The notes under the pieces were generated by a model. The model saw only the letters and a program-made list of their open reading frames with translations, was not told where the DNA came from and made no database searches. From positions 248,001-312,000 of the forward strand of contig NZ_JAAXPS010000002.1 in the NCBI RefSeq assembly GCF_012396555.1: 64,000 nucleotides of DNA, written 5' to 3'. Below are positions 53,945 through 64,000 of this stretch, piece after piece. The position numbers and the translations under genes are program-made. This DNA comes from Facklamia miroungae. Its GTDB lineage: Bacteria > Bacillota > Bacilli > Lactobacillales > Aerococcaceae. Numbering within the stretch: the stretch's first letter is position 1; each line of letters begins with the position of its first letter.

Positions 53945-54874
53945 ATGAAATTACACTTTTTAGGTACAGGAGCTGGTATTCCATCCAGACAAAGAAACGT
54001 TTCTTCGCTTGCCTTAAAACTACTCGATGAATTGAATGAAGTCTGGCTTTTTGACTGTGGCGAAGCCACTCAGCATCAAATCCTAGAAACAACCATTCGC
54101 CCTCGGAAAATCAATAAAATTTTTATAACACATTTGCACGGAGATCATATTTTTGGTTTGCCAGGTCTGCTAAGTTCAAGGTCTTTTCAAGGTGGCGTCG
54201 ATTGTCTAGAAATTTATGGTCCCCAAGGGATCAGAGATTATATTCAAGGGGCTCTTAAACATTCAAAATCAAAACTATCCTACCCTTTAAAAATTAACGA
54301 ATTAGCTGATCAAGGCGGTGAGTTAACATTTGACAACGGGTGGCAAGTTAAGTATCTTCCCTTAGATCATGGGATTCTCTCATTTGGATTTCGAATCGAA
54401 GAGCCGGATTTACCTGGTCAACTTTTAGTTGAAGACTTAGCTAAATTCAACATACCGAGTGGCCCTATATTTGGTCAATTAAAGCGGGGAGAGCGGGTTC
54501 AATTAGAAGATGGTACTTGGTTGGATGGACAAGATTTTCTTGCTCCTGATCGACCGGGAAGAGTGGTAACGATTTTAGGAGATACTCGTTTTTGTCAAAA
54601 TAGTAAACGCTTGGCAAAGCATGCTAATGCCTTGGTGCATGAAGCAACGCATGAAGCTTCAGAAGGTAAAATGGCACGTGCCTATTTCCACTCGACCACT
54701 CATCAAGCTGCACAAGTAGCCAAAGATAGTCAAGCTAAGGTGCTCTATCTCAACCATATTTCAGCTCGATACCTTGGTAAAGCTCTTTACCAATTAGAAA
54801 AAGAAGCTGCTTCTATTTTTGAAAAGAGTCATCTTGTGAATGATTTTGATGAATTTGAAATTCCGCTTAATTAA
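53945..54874 (+). CDS. rnz: Ribonuclease Z
   Basis: The 309-residue metallo-beta-lactamase-fold enzyme trims the 3' ends of tRNA precursors. Motif II HLHGDH is at 63-68, the FLGTGAGIPSRQRN start is typical of tRNase Z, and LNHISARY near 281 supplies another metal His. The ATG at 53945 is chosen for the conserved N-terminus; the frame upstream overlaps the oatA-like gene. Confidence 0.96.
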   Translation: MKLHFLGTGAGIPSRQRNVSSLALKLLDELNEVWLFDCGEATQHQILETTIRPRKINKIFITHLHGDHIFGLPGLLSSRSFQGGVDCLEIYGPQGIRDYIQGALKHSKSKLSYPLKINELADQGGELTFDNGWQVKYLPLDHGILSFGFRIEEPDLPGQLLVEDLAKFNIPSGPIFGQLKRGERVQLEDGTWLDGQDFLAPDRPGRVVTILGDTRFCQNSKRLAKHANALVHEATHEASEGKMARAYFHSTTHQAAQVAKDSQAKVLYLNHISARYLGKALYQLEKEAASIFEKSHLVNDFDEFEIPLN

Positions 54875-54903
54875 AAGGATGTATAAGAGTTAGGAGAATC
54901 AAA

Positions 54904-57222
54904 ATGTTATCTAAATACCACTGGCATTTTTCAAAAAAAATAAGTGAAAGCCAAGCGTATGAAACCTTAAAAGAAGCGGGAGAAGATTATTCCCCCGCTT
55001 TTTTATCGATATGTTTTAATCGTGGTCTTCACAGTATCGAAGCAATTAAAAAAGCGACAGATCAAGAGCCCACACTGTATCACGATCCTTTTAAGCTCTA
55101 CCAGATGGATAAAGCAGTTGAACGGATACATAGAGCGATTGAAAAAGAAGAAAAAATTCTTATTTATGGGGATTATGATGCAGATGGAATAACGTCTACC
55201 TTGATCCTTAAAGAAGCATTGGATACGTTAGGAGCAGATAGTCAAGTTTATTTACCTAATCGTTTTACTGACGGGTATGGGCCAAATGTTGATCGTTACC
55301 AAACCTTTATCGATCAAGGGATTCAATTGATTGTAACCGTTGATAATGGGGTAGCTGGTCATGAAGCTATTCAGGTAGCTCAAGATAAGGGAGTGGATGT
55401 AATTGTCACAGACCACCATGAGTTACAGGCAACCTTACCTGTAGCTTATGCTATAATTCATCCACGTCATCCGAAGGGTGATTATCCATTTGGTGATTTG
55501 TCCGGGGCTGGTGTCGCTTTTAAAGTAGCGACAGCCATCCTTGATGAAATACCCGTAGAAATGTTAGATTTAGTAGCTATAGGCACAGTTGCGGATATGG
55601 TGTCCCTCTTAGATGAAAATCGAACCCTCGTTATAGGAGGGATAAAGCAGTTAAAAGTTACTGATCGTCCAGGGTTACAACTTTTATTTAAAGAAAATTT
55701 GCAATCGATAGATGACCTGTCTGCTGAAACGATTGGATTTCTGATAGGACCTCGACTCAATGCCGTTGGTCGATTAGGAGACCCACGCCCTGGATTTGAT
55801 TGGTTAGCAGCTTTAACGAAAGAAGAAGCATCTAATTTATTAGACTTTATTGAAAGTGAAAATAGGCAAAGACAAGAACTGGTTAGTCAAATTTTTGAAG
55901 AGGTGAGCGATCGAATAAATAGCTCGCAAGATATACCTTCAATTATTTGTCAAGCTTCCACGACTTGGCATCCGGGTGTTTTAGGAATTGTAGCGAGTCG
56001 GATATGTGACTTGTACCAACGTCCTTGTTTACTTTTCTTTTATGATGAAGAAAAACATCAATATCGCGGATCTGCTAGGTCAAAAGAAACTTTTAATTTA
56101 TTTGAGAACCTTAGTCAGATAAAACAATACCTACTGCATTTTGGTGGACATAGTCAAGCAGCTGGCATGACGATCGAAGAAGATAGTTGGGAAGATTTCC
56201 AAAAACAATTACAGCTTTTAGCGGAAAAAGAACAAGATTCAATTAAAACTAAGCCAAGTCTTAATATAGATGCCAGTCTAGCAGTATCTGACATTAGTCT
56301 TCAGCTGATTGAAGAAATTCAAAGTTTAGGACCCTTTGGTATGCATAATCCCAAACCTGTTATCTTATTTGAAGACTTAACAATGACAGATAAGCGACTA
56401 ATTGGTACCAATAAGCAACATGTAAAATTACAGTTTGAAGCGAATGCGTCAAAAGACTCCCTAGCAGCCATCGCTTTTAGCATGGCGGATAATTTGCAAG
56501 ATTGTCAAGTGGGTAATCGCTTAAATGTAGTCGGAGAGCTTTCGATTAATGAATGGAAGAAACAAAAAGAGTGTCAATTAATCGTTAAAGATATTGCCGT
56601 AGACGGTGTGTGGTGGATTGATTATCGCGGGAAATCACAACTTGAAAAACTACAAAAGCTTTCGCAAGTCGTTTATTGCTTTCAAGATGAGAAGCATGCC
56701 AAATCTTTCTCAAATGGTTTAGATAGTAATCATCAAATAATGTTGTATGAAGAAATTGACCAGAAACTTGAGTATGAAGATTTAGTACTGATGGAACCAC
56801 CTAAAAATCTTGACCAATTAAGAACCCTCTTAAAAGTCCAGACTTGGCAAAAAATTTATTTGGTCAGCATCGTTGTAGAATCTCGTTACTTGGCTGGACT
56901 CCCTCAACGAGAAGAGTTTGCAAAATTATATCGTTTTCTTCTTGAAAAAAAACAGATTCAGTTAAAAGATTTTCAAGACATTTCTAACTATTTAGTAATT
57001 CCATTAATAAAAATAAAAACAATGATTGTGGTGTTTTTTGAAGCAGGTTTTGTTACAATAAAAGATGGACTTGTGATAATGAACATGATTGAACAAGCCA
57101 ATAAACATGACTTAATGCAATTACCTGCTATGCAAAAGTATCAGCAGGCAATGGAAGCAGAAAGAGTCTTGAACTTTCAAACGATCGATCAAGTAAAATC
57201 GTGGATAAATGAGGAGATTTAA
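54904..57222 (+). CDS. recJ: Single-stranded-DNA-specific exonuclease RecJ
   Basis: The 772-residue RecJ has the DHH-family motifs [10 protein letters not shown] (about 88), VTVDNG (about 144) and TDHHE (about 168), plus a DHHA1 domain with [10 protein letters not shown] (about 417), an OB domain and the long Firmicutes C-terminal extension (about 560-772). It degrades single-stranded DNA 5' to 3' in repair. It is followed directly by apt. Confidence 0.96.
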   Translation: MLSKYHWHFSKKISESQAYETLKEAGEDYSPAFLSICFNRGLHSIEAIKKATDQEPTLYHDPFKLYQMDKAVERIHRAIEKEEKILIYGDYDADGITSTLILKEALDTLGADSQVYLPNRFTDGYGPNVDRYQTFIDQGIQLIVTVDNGVAGHEAIQVAQDKGVDVIVTDHHELQATLPVAYAIIHPRHPKGDYPFGDLSGAGVAFKVATAILDEIPVEMLDLVAIGTVADMVSLLDENRTLVIGGIKQLKVTDRPGLQLLFKENLQSIDDLSAETIGFLIGPRLNAVGRLGDPRPGFDWLAALTKEEASNLLDFIESENRQRQELVSQIFEEVSDRINSSQDIPSIICQASTTWHPGVLGIVASRICDLYQRPCLLFFYDEEKHQYRGSARSKETFNLFENLSQIKQYLLHFGGHSQAAGMTIEEDSWEDFQKQLQLLAEKEQDSIKTKPSLNIDASLAVSDISLQLIEEIQSLGPFGMHNPKPVILFEDLTMTDKRLIGTNKQHVKLQFEANASKDSLAAIAFSMADNLQDCQVGNRLNVVGELSINEWKKQKECQLIVKDIAVDGVWWIDYRGKSQLEKLQKLSQVVYCFQDEKHAKSFSNGLDSNHQIMLYEEIDQKLEYEDLVLMEPPKNLDQLRTLLKVQTWQKIYLVSIVVESRYLAGLPQREEFAKLYRFLLEKKQIQLKDFQDISNYLVIPLIKIKTMIVVFFEAGFVTIKDGLVIMNMIEQANKHDLMQLPAMQKYQQAMEAERVLNFQTIDQVKSWINEEI

Positions 57223-57223
57223 A

Positions 57224-57736
57224 ATGGATTATACTAACTATATAGCACGTGTTGATAATTACCCGGAACCAGGCATTATTTTCCGAGATATTACTCCCTT
57301 GATGGGAAATGGACCTGCCTTTGAAGCAGCAACTCAAGAAATCGTAGATTATGCTAAAGAATTACAAGTAGATATGGTTGTGGGGCCTGAAGCACGCGGT
57401 TTTATCATTGGATGCCCCGTCGCTTATGCTTTGGGAGTAGGATTTGCACCCGTTCGTAAAAAAGGCAAACTCCCTCGTGAAACCATTGAGGTTGATTATA
57501 GTTTAGAATATGGATCAAATATACTACAAATTCATAAAGATGCTATTCAGCCCGGTCAGAGAGTTTTAATAACTGACGACTTACTAGCAACAGGTGGAAC
57601 AATTCAAGCTACGATCCAACTGGTTGAAAATCTAGGTGGAATTGTTGCAGGATGTGCTTTTCTAATTGAATTAGATGATCTAAAAGGTAGAGAAAAATTA
57701 GCAGGTCATGATTATTTTACACTCATGCATTATTAA
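57224..57736 (+). CDS. apt: Adenine phosphoribosyltransferase
   Basis: The 170-residue Apt salvages adenine to AMP. The PRPP-binding motif [13 protein letters not shown] (about 115) and the start [26 protein letters not shown] are typical, with GPEARGF near 61. The ATG at 57224 follows GAGGAG and lies one base after the recJ stop, so the two are coupled. Confidence 0.96.
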   Translation: MDYTNYIARVDNYPEPGIIFRDITPLMGNGPAFEAATQEIVDYAKELQVDMVVGPEARGFIIGCPVAYALGVGFAPVRKKGKLPRETIEVDYSLEYGSNILQIHKDAIQPGQRVLITDDLLATGGTIQATIQLVENLGGIVAGCAFLIELDDLKGREKLAGHDYFTLMHY

Positions 57737-57742
57737 AAAAAC

Positions 57743-57774
57743 GCCTAGCCAATTAGAACTCAATTGGTTAGGCT
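57743..57774. terminator. Convergent terminator between apt and lexA
   Basis: GCCTAGCCAATT pairs with AATTGGTTAGGC around a 7-base loop. On the minus strand it is followed by GTTTTTTT, so it is strongest for lexA. On the plus strand the T-run is poor. Confidence 0.8.
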
Positions 57775-57791
57775 AATCTTTGATAAAAAAG

Positions 57792-58406
57792 TTAATAATA
57801 ACGATTAAGACTTACTACTTTGCCTAAAATGGAAACATTCGGCAAAATAATATCTTCCATTTGGTCATTTTCGGGTCTCAAAATAATGTGGTCTTTTTTC
57901 TTATAAAAAGTCTTACAAGTAGCTTCATTATCTTCGGTCATTGCAACGACAACTTCACCATTATTGGCTGTAGCTTGCTTGCGGACTGTAATAATATCGC
58001 CATCAAGAATACCAATATTAACCATTGAATCTCCTTTAATGATCAGCATAAATAATTCGCTAGAATCATATTGAAGATCTTTAGGCTTGGGATAGTATTC
58101 CATGGCTTCTTCCTCAGCAAGAATAGGAGCACCGGCTGCTACATAACCAAGTAAGGGGATCTTATCTGTCTTAATTCCAAGTTTTTGAATTCCTAAAGAT
58201 GTAATCTCGATCGTGCGTGTTTTGCTAGCAGATCTTTCAATGAGTCCACTTTCTTCTAAACGGTCTAGATGGCCATGAACAGTTGAAGGAGAGGATAGTC
58301 CGACTCTTGTGCCTATTTCTCGAACAGTGGGTGGATAGCCATTTTCATTGAGCAACTCATGAATCGACTTTAAAACATTTAATTGTTTTGTAGTTATCTT
58401 GATCAT
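57792..58406 (-). CDS. lexA: LexA repressor
   Basis: The 204-residue SOS repressor has an N-terminal winged helix (YPPTVREIGTRVGLSSPSTVHGHLDRLE, about 24-51), the cleavage site Ala91-Gly92 in GYVAAGAP, and the catalytic dyad Ser127 (KGDSMVN) and Lys165 (ATCKTF). The ATG at 58406 is preferred over a GTG three codons earlier because GAGTGA then serves as binding site. A LexA box lies 56 bases upstream, in the region shared with a divergent SOS-type gene. Confidence 0.95.
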   Translation of the reverse strand: MIKITTKQLNVLKSIHELLNENGYPPTVREIGTRVGLSSPSTVHGHLDRLEESGLIERSASKTRTIEITSLGIQKLGIKTDKIPLLGYVAAGAPILAEEEAMEYYPKPKDLQYDSSELFMLIIKGDSMVNIGILDGDIITVRKQATANNGEVVVAMTEDNEATCKTFYKKKDHIILRPENDQMEDIILPNVSILGKVVSLNRYY

Positions 58407-58461
58407 TTCACTCACTCTTTCTTTATGATAGATTAATTTTAGCAGAAGTTCCGATCGAAAT

Positions 58462-58475
58462 CAAACAAATGTTCG
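58462..58475. promoter_or_regulatory. LexA box between lexA and the DUF896 gene
   Basis: CAAAC-AAAT-GTTCG matches the Firmicutes LexA operator CGAAC-N4-GTTCG at all but one base. It sits in the 88-base divergent intergenic region and could repress both genes. Confidence 0.8.
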
Positions 58476-58494
58476 TAAAAAAGGAGGGATTGCT

Positions 58495-58737
58495 ATGCTT
58501 TCTTCTTCAAAAATAGCTAGGATTAATGAATTAGCTAAATTACAAAAAGCAAAAGGCTTAACTGAAGCAGAAAAAGAAGAACAAAAGCAGCTGAGACAAG
58601 AATATTTAAAAGCATTTAGACAACATATGGCTAAGCAGGTAGAAGGTGTAAAAATTGTTGATCAAGATGGCAATGATTTAACACCTGAAAAAGTGAAACA
58701 AATTCAAAAAGCCAAGGGACTTCATAATCGTATATAA
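58495..58737 (+). CDS. DUF896 small protein (YnzC family)
   Basis: This 80-residue, charged, helical protein has [25 protein letters not shown] and [10 protein letters not shown], the DUF896/YnzC signature. YnzC of Bacillus is in the LexA-controlled yneA-yneB-ynzC operon; its biochemical role is unknown. Here it is divergent from lexA, directly downstream of a LexA box, which supports SOS control. The cell-division inhibitor YneA is not present next to it. Confidence 0.88.
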   Translation: MLSSSKIARINELAKLQKAKGLTEAEKEEQKQLRQEYLKAFRQHMAKQVEGVKIVDQDGNDLTPEKVKQIQKAKGLHNRI

Positions 58738-58784
58738 TACAAGTCTTGGTTGATAATTAGAAAATAAATTTAAGGAGCGATTGT

Positions 58785-59003
58785 ATGTCAACATTTTCAT
58801 GGGTATTAATTGTTATTTTAGCATTGCTTTTAGGAGCACTTTTAGGATTCTTTATTTCACGAAAATATATGATGAACTACTTTAAGGAGAATCCACCGAT
58901 CGATGAACGCATGATCACAGCGATGATGGCTCAAATGGGTCAAAAGCCTTCAAAGAAAAAAGTTCAACAAATCATGCAGTCAATGAAGATGCAATCTAAA
59001 TAG
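58785..59003 (+). CDS. yneF: YneF family small membrane protein (UPF0154)
   Basis: The 72-residue protein has one membrane helix (about 5-25, VLIVILALLLGALLGFFISRKYM) and a conserved cytoplasmic tail, NPPIDERMITAMMAQMGQKPSKKKVQQIM. That is the YneF/UPF0154 signature. Function unknown. It follows the DUF896 gene by 47 bases, as in Bacillus, and precedes a terminator. Confidence 0.9.
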   Translation: MSTFSWVLIVILALLLGALLGFFISRKYMMNYFKENPPIDERMITAMMAQMGQKPSKKKVQQIMQSMKMQSK

Positions 59004-59011
59004 AAAATGAT

Positions 59012-59067
59012 AAAAACCTCCTTCCAAGATCAGTCTTAAATAACTGATTGACGGGAGGAGGTTTTTT
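59012..59067. terminator. Bidirectional terminator between yneF and plsC
   Basis: AAAACCTCCT-T-CC pairs with GG-G-AGGAGGTTTT, with an inner TCAGT/ACTGA stem, and has T-runs on both strands. Confidence 0.88.
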
Positions 59068-59084
59068 ATTTAGCTAGTAAATTT

Positions 59085-59723
59085 TTAATTTTTCTTTTTT
59101 GCTGGAACATAGCTATAATTTTGATCTAATTGTTGGTCTAAAGCGTCAAAAGCATTAGCGATTTTTTGGTCAATCTTGCCTAATTGTTCTTTGTTATAAT
59201 CTAAATTTGAGTCATACTTAATCGCAGGACCAAAAGCTATTTTAGCTTTTTGACGTTTAAAAAAAGACTTAAGATCAAGAGGAGGTTGAATCGCTATTGG
59301 AATAATATCTTTTTTCGAAAGACGTTGAATAAAAGCGGTGCCCCCCTTAATTTCTGTTGAATAACGACTACCTGAAGGGAAAATACCCAAATTTAAATTT
59401 TCTTGCGTTAATTGTTTAACAGCAAATTTTATGGCTTTAGGACTTGGTTTTTCTCGATTAACCGGAAAAACGTATACCTTTCTTAAAATCTTAGCAAATA
59501 AAGAATTGCGGAACAGGGATTCCTTTGACATAAATGAGATTGGGACGGGGTAAAGTTCAATGGCTAGATATAAAGGATCCCAAAATGATCGGTGTGTGGC
59601 CGCTAAAATAAAGGTTGACTGATCTGGATTGGGAATATTTTCTTTACCGATTACATGGGGTTTCCCATTAAAAATGCGGAAGAGGAAGCGAAGAATTCCG
59701 AAAACAAATTGATAAAATGTCAT
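59085..59723 (-). CDS. plsC: 1-acyl-sn-glycerol-3-phosphate acyltransferase (PlsC family)
   Basis: The 212-residue membrane-associated acyltransferase has the HxxxxD catalytic motif in THRSFWDPLY (about 42) and the block IFPSGSR (about 120). The latter replaces the usual PEGTR with SGSR, a variant substrate-binding motif. It adds an acyl chain to lysophosphatidate in phospholipid synthesis. The start at 59723 follows AAGGAAA; the upstream frame is not needed. A paralogue with another lysolipid substrate is possible because of the variant motif. Confidence 0.85.
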   Translation of the reverse strand: MTFYQFVFGILRFLFRIFNGKPHVIGKENIPNPDQSTFILAATHRSFWDPLYLAIELYPVPISFMSKESLFRNSLFAKILRKVYVFPVNREKPSPKAIKFAVKQLTQENLNLGIFPSGSRYSTEIKGGTAFIQRLSKKDIIPIAIQPPLDLKSFFKRQKAKIAFGPAIKYDSNLDYNKEQLGKIDQKIANAFDALDQQLDQNYSYVPAKKKN

Positions 59724-59834
59724 TTTAAATTTCCTTTCACAAACAATGTTTGTTATCATTTTACCAAGATTCTTTTAAGTTGCAAGCCAGCATATATAGC
59801 TGTAAATTTCAAGTATTATAAGGGAGGAATGAAA

Positions 59835-60614
59835 ATGTATAAGCTCTTATCGATCTCTTTATTAATCATAGCTAGTCTTATATATACACACCCAGTTTTA
59901 TCAACTACTCAATCAGGAGAGGTAGAATTAATCGAATCCTATCCTGTCAATGAACAACTTTTTATTCAAGGATTTGAACTAGATGATGATAAGAGATTAT
60001 TAGTAGGGACAGGACTATATGGAGAATCGGCTTGGGGTTATTTTGATTGGGAGCTAGGCCTTTTAGACCGGTCCATTGAATTAGATAAAATGTACTTTGG
60101 CGAAGGCATTTCGAAAAGAAACAATGACTTATGGCAACTCACATGGAAAGAAGGCAAAGTCTTTCAGTGGGACTTAGCCAATGCACAGCTCTTAAAAACG
60201 TATGAACTAGACCGCGAAGGCTGGGGACTAGCATATAATGATAAGAAAGATCAATTCTTTTTATCGGACGGTTCGTCTACTATTTTTATATATAAGCCGA
60301 ATGGTTTTGAGTTGGTTGATCAACTAAAAGTAACGTTAGATGGCGAACCAGTAGATCAATTAAATGAGCTGGAATATGCTAATGGTGCAATTTATGCTAA
60401 TATCTGGTATGATAATCGCATTGTGAAAATTGATCCTGATACAGGTGAAATTAAAAAGGTATATGATTTAACGACTTTGTTAGATCAGTTAGATCTAACT
60501 GATGTTCAAAAAGATAAGATGGATGTCTTAAACGGCATCGCTCAAATTGAAGGCGATCAGTTTTATATCACGGGTAAAAATTATCCACTTATCTTTAAAG
60601 TTAATTTGAAATAA
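59835..60614 (+). CDS. Secreted glutaminyl-peptide cyclotransferase-like protein
   Basis: This 259-residue protein has an N-terminal signal peptide (about 1-24, no lipobox) followed by a five-bladed beta-propeller-like domain (FIQGFELDDDKRLLVGTGLYGES, EGWGLAYNDKKDQFFLSDGS, LNELEYANGAIYANIWYDNRIVKIDP, LNGIAQIEGDQFYITGKNYPLIFKV). This matches the plant-type glutamine cyclotransferase family, which converts N-terminal Gln to pyroglutamate. The ATG at 59835 is chosen for spacing from GGGAGG. The substrate is unknown. It lies alone before tgt. Confidence 0.8.
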   Translation: MYKLLSISLLIIASLIYTHPVLSTTQSGEVELIESYPVNEQLFIQGFELDDDKRLLVGTGLYGESAWGYFDWELGLLDRSIELDKMYFGEGISKRNNDLWQLTWKEGKVFQWDLANAQLLKTYELDREGWGLAYNDKKDQFFLSDGSSTIFIYKPNGFELVDQLKVTLDGEPVDQLNELEYANGAIYANIWYDNRIVKIDPDTGEIKKVYDLTTLLDQLDLTDVQKDKMDVLNGIAQIEGDQFYITGKNYPLIFKVNLK

Positions 60615-61772
<1,158 letters not shown>

Positions 61773-61801
61773 TGGAGAAAATTCAAATAAACTGTTATAA
61801 T
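61773..61801 (+). promoter_or_regulatory. Possible promoter of yajC
   Basis: TATAAT at 61796-61801 is preceded by a weak TGGAGA 17 bases upstream. It lies right after the tgt stop codon and 28 bases before yajC. Confidence 0.5.
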
Positions 61802-61829
61802 GTAGAAGATATTAAGAGGAGGAATTTTA

Positions 61830-62207
61830 ATGAATAATTCTTATTTTACTTTTTTACCAATGATTATCATGTTCGCTCTATTTTACTTTATGCTGATCCG
61901 TCCACAGCGAAAGGCCGCTGAAGCAAAACGCAAAATGATCGAATCGATGCAAGCAGGCGACGGAGTGGTTACGATTGGTGGATTACATGGAATCATTGAT
62001 GAAGTGAACCAACAAGATGGATTAGTTGTAATTGATTGCGAAGGCGTGTATCTAACTTTCGAACTTAGTGCAATCGCTAATGTTTTAAAAAGTGCCGGAC
62101 ATAATGAAGAATTAGAAGAAGCCTATGACCATTCACAAGACTCAGAATTTTCTTCAGAAGAAGAAAATTCAGTAGACGGTGAATTAGAAACGGATACTAA
62201 TTTATAA
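61830..62207 (+). CDS. yajC: Preprotein translocase subunit YajC
   Basis: The 125-residue protein has one membrane helix (about 6-23) and the YajC motif LIRPQRKAAEAKRKMIESMQAGDGVVTIGGLHGIIDEV, followed by an acidic Glu/Ser/Asp tail. YajC associates with SecDF and the SecYEG translocon. The order tgt-yajC is conserved widely. secDF is not in the window. Confidence 0.94.
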   Translation: MNNSYFTFLPMIIMFALFYFMLIRPQRKAAEAKRKMIESMQAGDGVVTIGGLHGIIDEVNQQDGLVVIDCEGVYLTFELSAIANVLKSAGHNEELEEAYDHSQDSEFSSEEENSVDGELETDTNL

Positions 62208-62233
62208 AAGTTGGTATTCAAAATGAATAGTTG

Positions 62234-62280
62234 AGAACATTTATTAGTAGGTAGTATTTACTTATTAATAAATGTTTTTT
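62234..62280 (+). terminator. Terminator of yajC
   Basis: AACATTTATT pairs with AATAAATGTT, with a further partial stem in the loop, followed by TTTTTTC. Confidence 0.82.
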
Positions 62281-62348
62281 CGCTTATTTATTATCACTAA
62301 GACGACATTTAATAGAGGTATGAATGTTAAGTCTTTAGGGGGCTAATT

Positions 62349-63467
62349 ATGAAGTATGGCTTACTAACATTTGATGATCCAAAACCAGATACCTCACGGA
62401 AAATATTACATGTCGATATGGACGCTTTCTACGCTTCGATTGAAATTCGTGATAATCCAAGTTTAAAAAATCAACCCGTAGTCATAGCTAAACATCCTAA
62501 ATTAACCAATGGACGCGGTATCGTAACTACTTGTAACTATATTGCTCGTCAATATGGTATTCATTCAGCGATGTCCTCATTGGAGGCTTATAAGAGATGT
62601 CCGCAAGCAATTTTTATAAAGGGGAATATGGCTCATTATCGATCGATTTCGCAAGAAATTCGTCAGATTTTTTATCAATATACTGATCGAGTAGAGCCCT
62701 TATCATTAGATGAAGCCTATCTAGATGTGACTCAAAACCATTATCATGAAAATTCTGCCTTAAAAATGGCCCAGTTGATTCAAAAACAGATTTTGGAAGA
62801 AACAGGTTTAACTTGTTCGGTGGGAGTTTCTTATAATAAATTCATTGCAAAGCTAGCCTCTGATTTTCATAAACCAAGCGGTATTACCTTAGTGACTCCT
62901 GAAGAGGCTATTCCTTTTCTTCATGCGCTTCCTATTAAAGATTTTTATGGCGTTGGACAGAAATCATTGACCTATTTTGAAAGCCAAGGTATTAAGACAG
63001 GAAGTGATCTTGCAAAATTTTCTTTAGAAGAATTAATTGCAAGATTTGGCAAGATGGGACATTCTCTATACTTTAAAGTGCGAGGGATTCATAATGCGCC
63101 CGTCAGCCGTGATCGCGAGCGAAAATCTTTAGGAACTGAACAAACCTTCCAGAATTTTCTTGCAGATGAGGATGTTATTAAGGAGAAGATTCGTCAACTT
63201 GTGCTAAAAATTAATCATGAACTTGATACGAAGCACCTATATTGTCAGACACTTACTTTAAAAATTCGCTATGCTGATTTTGAAACAATGACTCGACAGG
63301 ATAGCTTTGCTTATCCGACCAAAGATCGGTATCAGTTAATTAATATGGCTTTAGAATTGTGGGATGAACATGGAAAATTAGAAAAGGATATTCGCTTATT
63401 AGGTATTTCCGTTTCAAAATTATTAGATCCCCAAAGTCAGCCATTTCCGATACAATTAGAGCTATAA
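62349..63467 (+). CDS. dinB: DNA polymerase IV (Y family)
   Basis: The 372-residue translesion polymerase has HVDMDAFYASIE (about 20), the catalytic SLDEAYLDVT (about 119), a helix-hairpin-helix little-finger transition and a C-terminal little-finger domain ending in a probable clamp-binding motif, QPFPIQLEL. I see no LexA box upstream, so SOS control is not supported here. The ZIP transporter gene starts 13 bases later. Confidence 0.95.
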   Translation: MKYGLLTFDDPKPDTSRKILHVDMDAFYASIEIRDNPSLKNQPVVIAKHPKLTNGRGIVTTCNYIARQYGIHSAMSSLEAYKRCPQAIFIKGNMAHYRSISQEIRQIFYQYTDRVEPLSLDEAYLDVTQNHYHENSALKMAQLIQKQILEETGLTCSVGVSYNKFIAKLASDFHKPSGITLVTPEEAIPFLHALPIKDFYGVGQKSLTYFESQGIKTGSDLAKFSLEELIARFGKMGHSLYFKVRGIHNAPVSRDRERKSLGTEQTFQNFLADEDVIKEKIRQLVLKINHELDTKHLYCQTLTLKIRYADFETMTRQDSFAYPTKDRYQLINMALELWDEHGKLEKDIRLLGISVSKLLDPQSQPFPIQLEL

Positions 63468-63480
63468 TGGAGGTATTGAA

Positions 63481-64000
63481 ATGGGATGGTTTATCCAATT
63501 GAATCCTGTTTATCAAGCGGGGATTGCGGGTATAGGAACCTGGTTATGCACAGTACTAGGAGCATCCTTTGTCTTTTTAGTTAGAAAAATAGACAGTAAA
63601 TTATTAGCAATGATGCAAGGTTTAGCTGGTGGAATTATGGTGGCTGCTTCTTTCTGGTCACTTCTAGCTCCCGCTCTTGAACAACAAGCTAGTGTGGAGT
63701 CAAACATACCCGAATGGTTTCCGGCGGCGGTTGGATTCTTAGCAGGAGGAATCTTCTTACGATTAATCGATAAATTTGTGCCACATTTGCATTATGCTGG
63801 GGACCATGGGGACACGAATCTCAGTGAAACAAGTCTATCAAAAACGTGGATGCTTTTTTTAGCAGTGACCATTCATAATATTCCTGAAGGTATGGCTATT
63901 GGTGTAGCCTTTGCTGCTGCTACGATCGGAATCGAGGGAGCAACTTTAGCTTCGGCGATAAGTTTGGCAATTGGTATCGGTATTCAAAATATCCCTGAAG
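63481..64000 (+). CDS. ZIP family metal transporter (3' truncated by window end)
   Basis: The gene runs off the window; about 173 residues are visible. Membrane segments and the ZIP signature are clear: FLAVTIHNIPEGMAIGVAFAAA (about 120-142, His-Asn-x-x-Glu-Gly metal site) and the next helix with GIQNIPE at the end. A His-rich loop (HLHYAGDHGD, about 101) lies between helices 3 and 4. ZIP proteins import Zn or related divalent metals. The GGAGG site and ATG at 63481 are good. Confidence 0.9.
   Translation, partial: MGWFIQLNPVYQAGIAGIGTWLCTVLGASFVFLVRKIDSKLLAMMQGLAGGIMVAASFWSLLAPALEQQASVESNIPEWFPAAVGFLAGGIFLRLIDKFVPHLHYAGDHGDTNLSETSLSKTWMLFLAVTIHNIPEGMAIGVAFAAATIGIEGATLASAISLAIGIGIQNIPE

Noticed and set aside
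59655-59834. N-terminal extension of the cyclotransferase-like protein across plsC
   Set aside because: The frame is open by chance. The extension overlaps the start of plsC on the other strand, and the signal peptide at 59835 with GGGAGG marks the real start.
62210-62348. LexA box before dinB
   Set aside because: No CGAAC-N4-GTTCG-like sequence is present in the gap. It contains only the yajC terminator and AT-rich sequence.

Overview
The window comes from a low-GC Gram-positive bacterium, most likely Lactobacillales and possibly Aerococcaceae (the family is inference). The evidence is AT-rich DNA, strong AGGAGG-type ribosome binding sites, a type B RNase P RNA beside gpsB, three T-box leaders, ccpA with an adjacent cre site, a Firmicutes-type LexA box, and Lactobacillales gene orders such as phoH-pgpH-ybeY-dgkA-era-recO-glyQS-obgE. 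I see no phage genes, insertion sequences, CRISPR array, tRNA or rRNA operon. Most of the window is core chromosome.

Layout. 1-3 kb: phosphodiesterase remnant, cbpB, ytxGH and ccpA. 3-8 kb, minus strand: a class A penicillin-binding protein, trhO, and folT under a tetrahydrofolate riboswitch. 8-13 kb: lipid kinase, small conserved proteins, RNase H-like protein, rlmL-like methyltransferase, rnpB and gpsB. 13-20 kb: prmA-rsmE-deoC, relA-dtd and a membrane-anchored amidase. 20-23.5 kb: T-box-controlled hisS-aspS. 23.6-32.8 kb: arginine deiminase cluster (arcA, arcB, arcD, arcT-like peptidase, arcC), then T-box-controlled argS and a Crp/Fnr regulator. 32.8-39.8 kb: corrinoid salvage (pduO, a phosphoesterase, cblS, cobS, cobalamin riboswitch, cblT, cobU, btuF, btuC, btuD). 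39.8-41.6 kb: a 21-bp tandem repeat, PPDK regulator, Fur/Zur and rpsU. 41.7-57.7 kb: phoH to apt, with an oatA-like gene between obgE and rnz. 57.8-64 kb: lexA and a divergent SOS-type small gene, plsC, a secreted glutaminyl-cyclotransferase-like protein, tgt, yajC, dinB and a truncated ZIP transporter.

How the genes work together. The arc genes import arginine, degrade it to ornithine, ammonia and CO2, and yield ATP. CcpA and the Crp/Fnr protein are the likely regulators, since cre-like and Crp-like sites lie upstream of arcA. The corrinoid genes do not make the corrin ring. They import corrinoids and alpha-ribazole, adenosylate the corrinoid, activate it and join the lower ligand. Nothing resembling the usual final phosphatase CobC is present, and a calcineurin-type phosphoesterase of unknown role sits in the cluster. 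cbpB, relA and pgpH all belong to the c-di-AMP/(p)ppGpp signalling axis.

No clearly undescribed multi-gene system is visible. The best leads are the corrinoid cluster with its unassigned phosphoesterase and its substrate-binding protein without a lipobox, a terminator-like hairpin covering the ribosome binding site of the Crp/Fnr gene, an overlapping Asp/His codon in the hisS-aspS T-box, and the tandem repeat built from one arm of a terminator.
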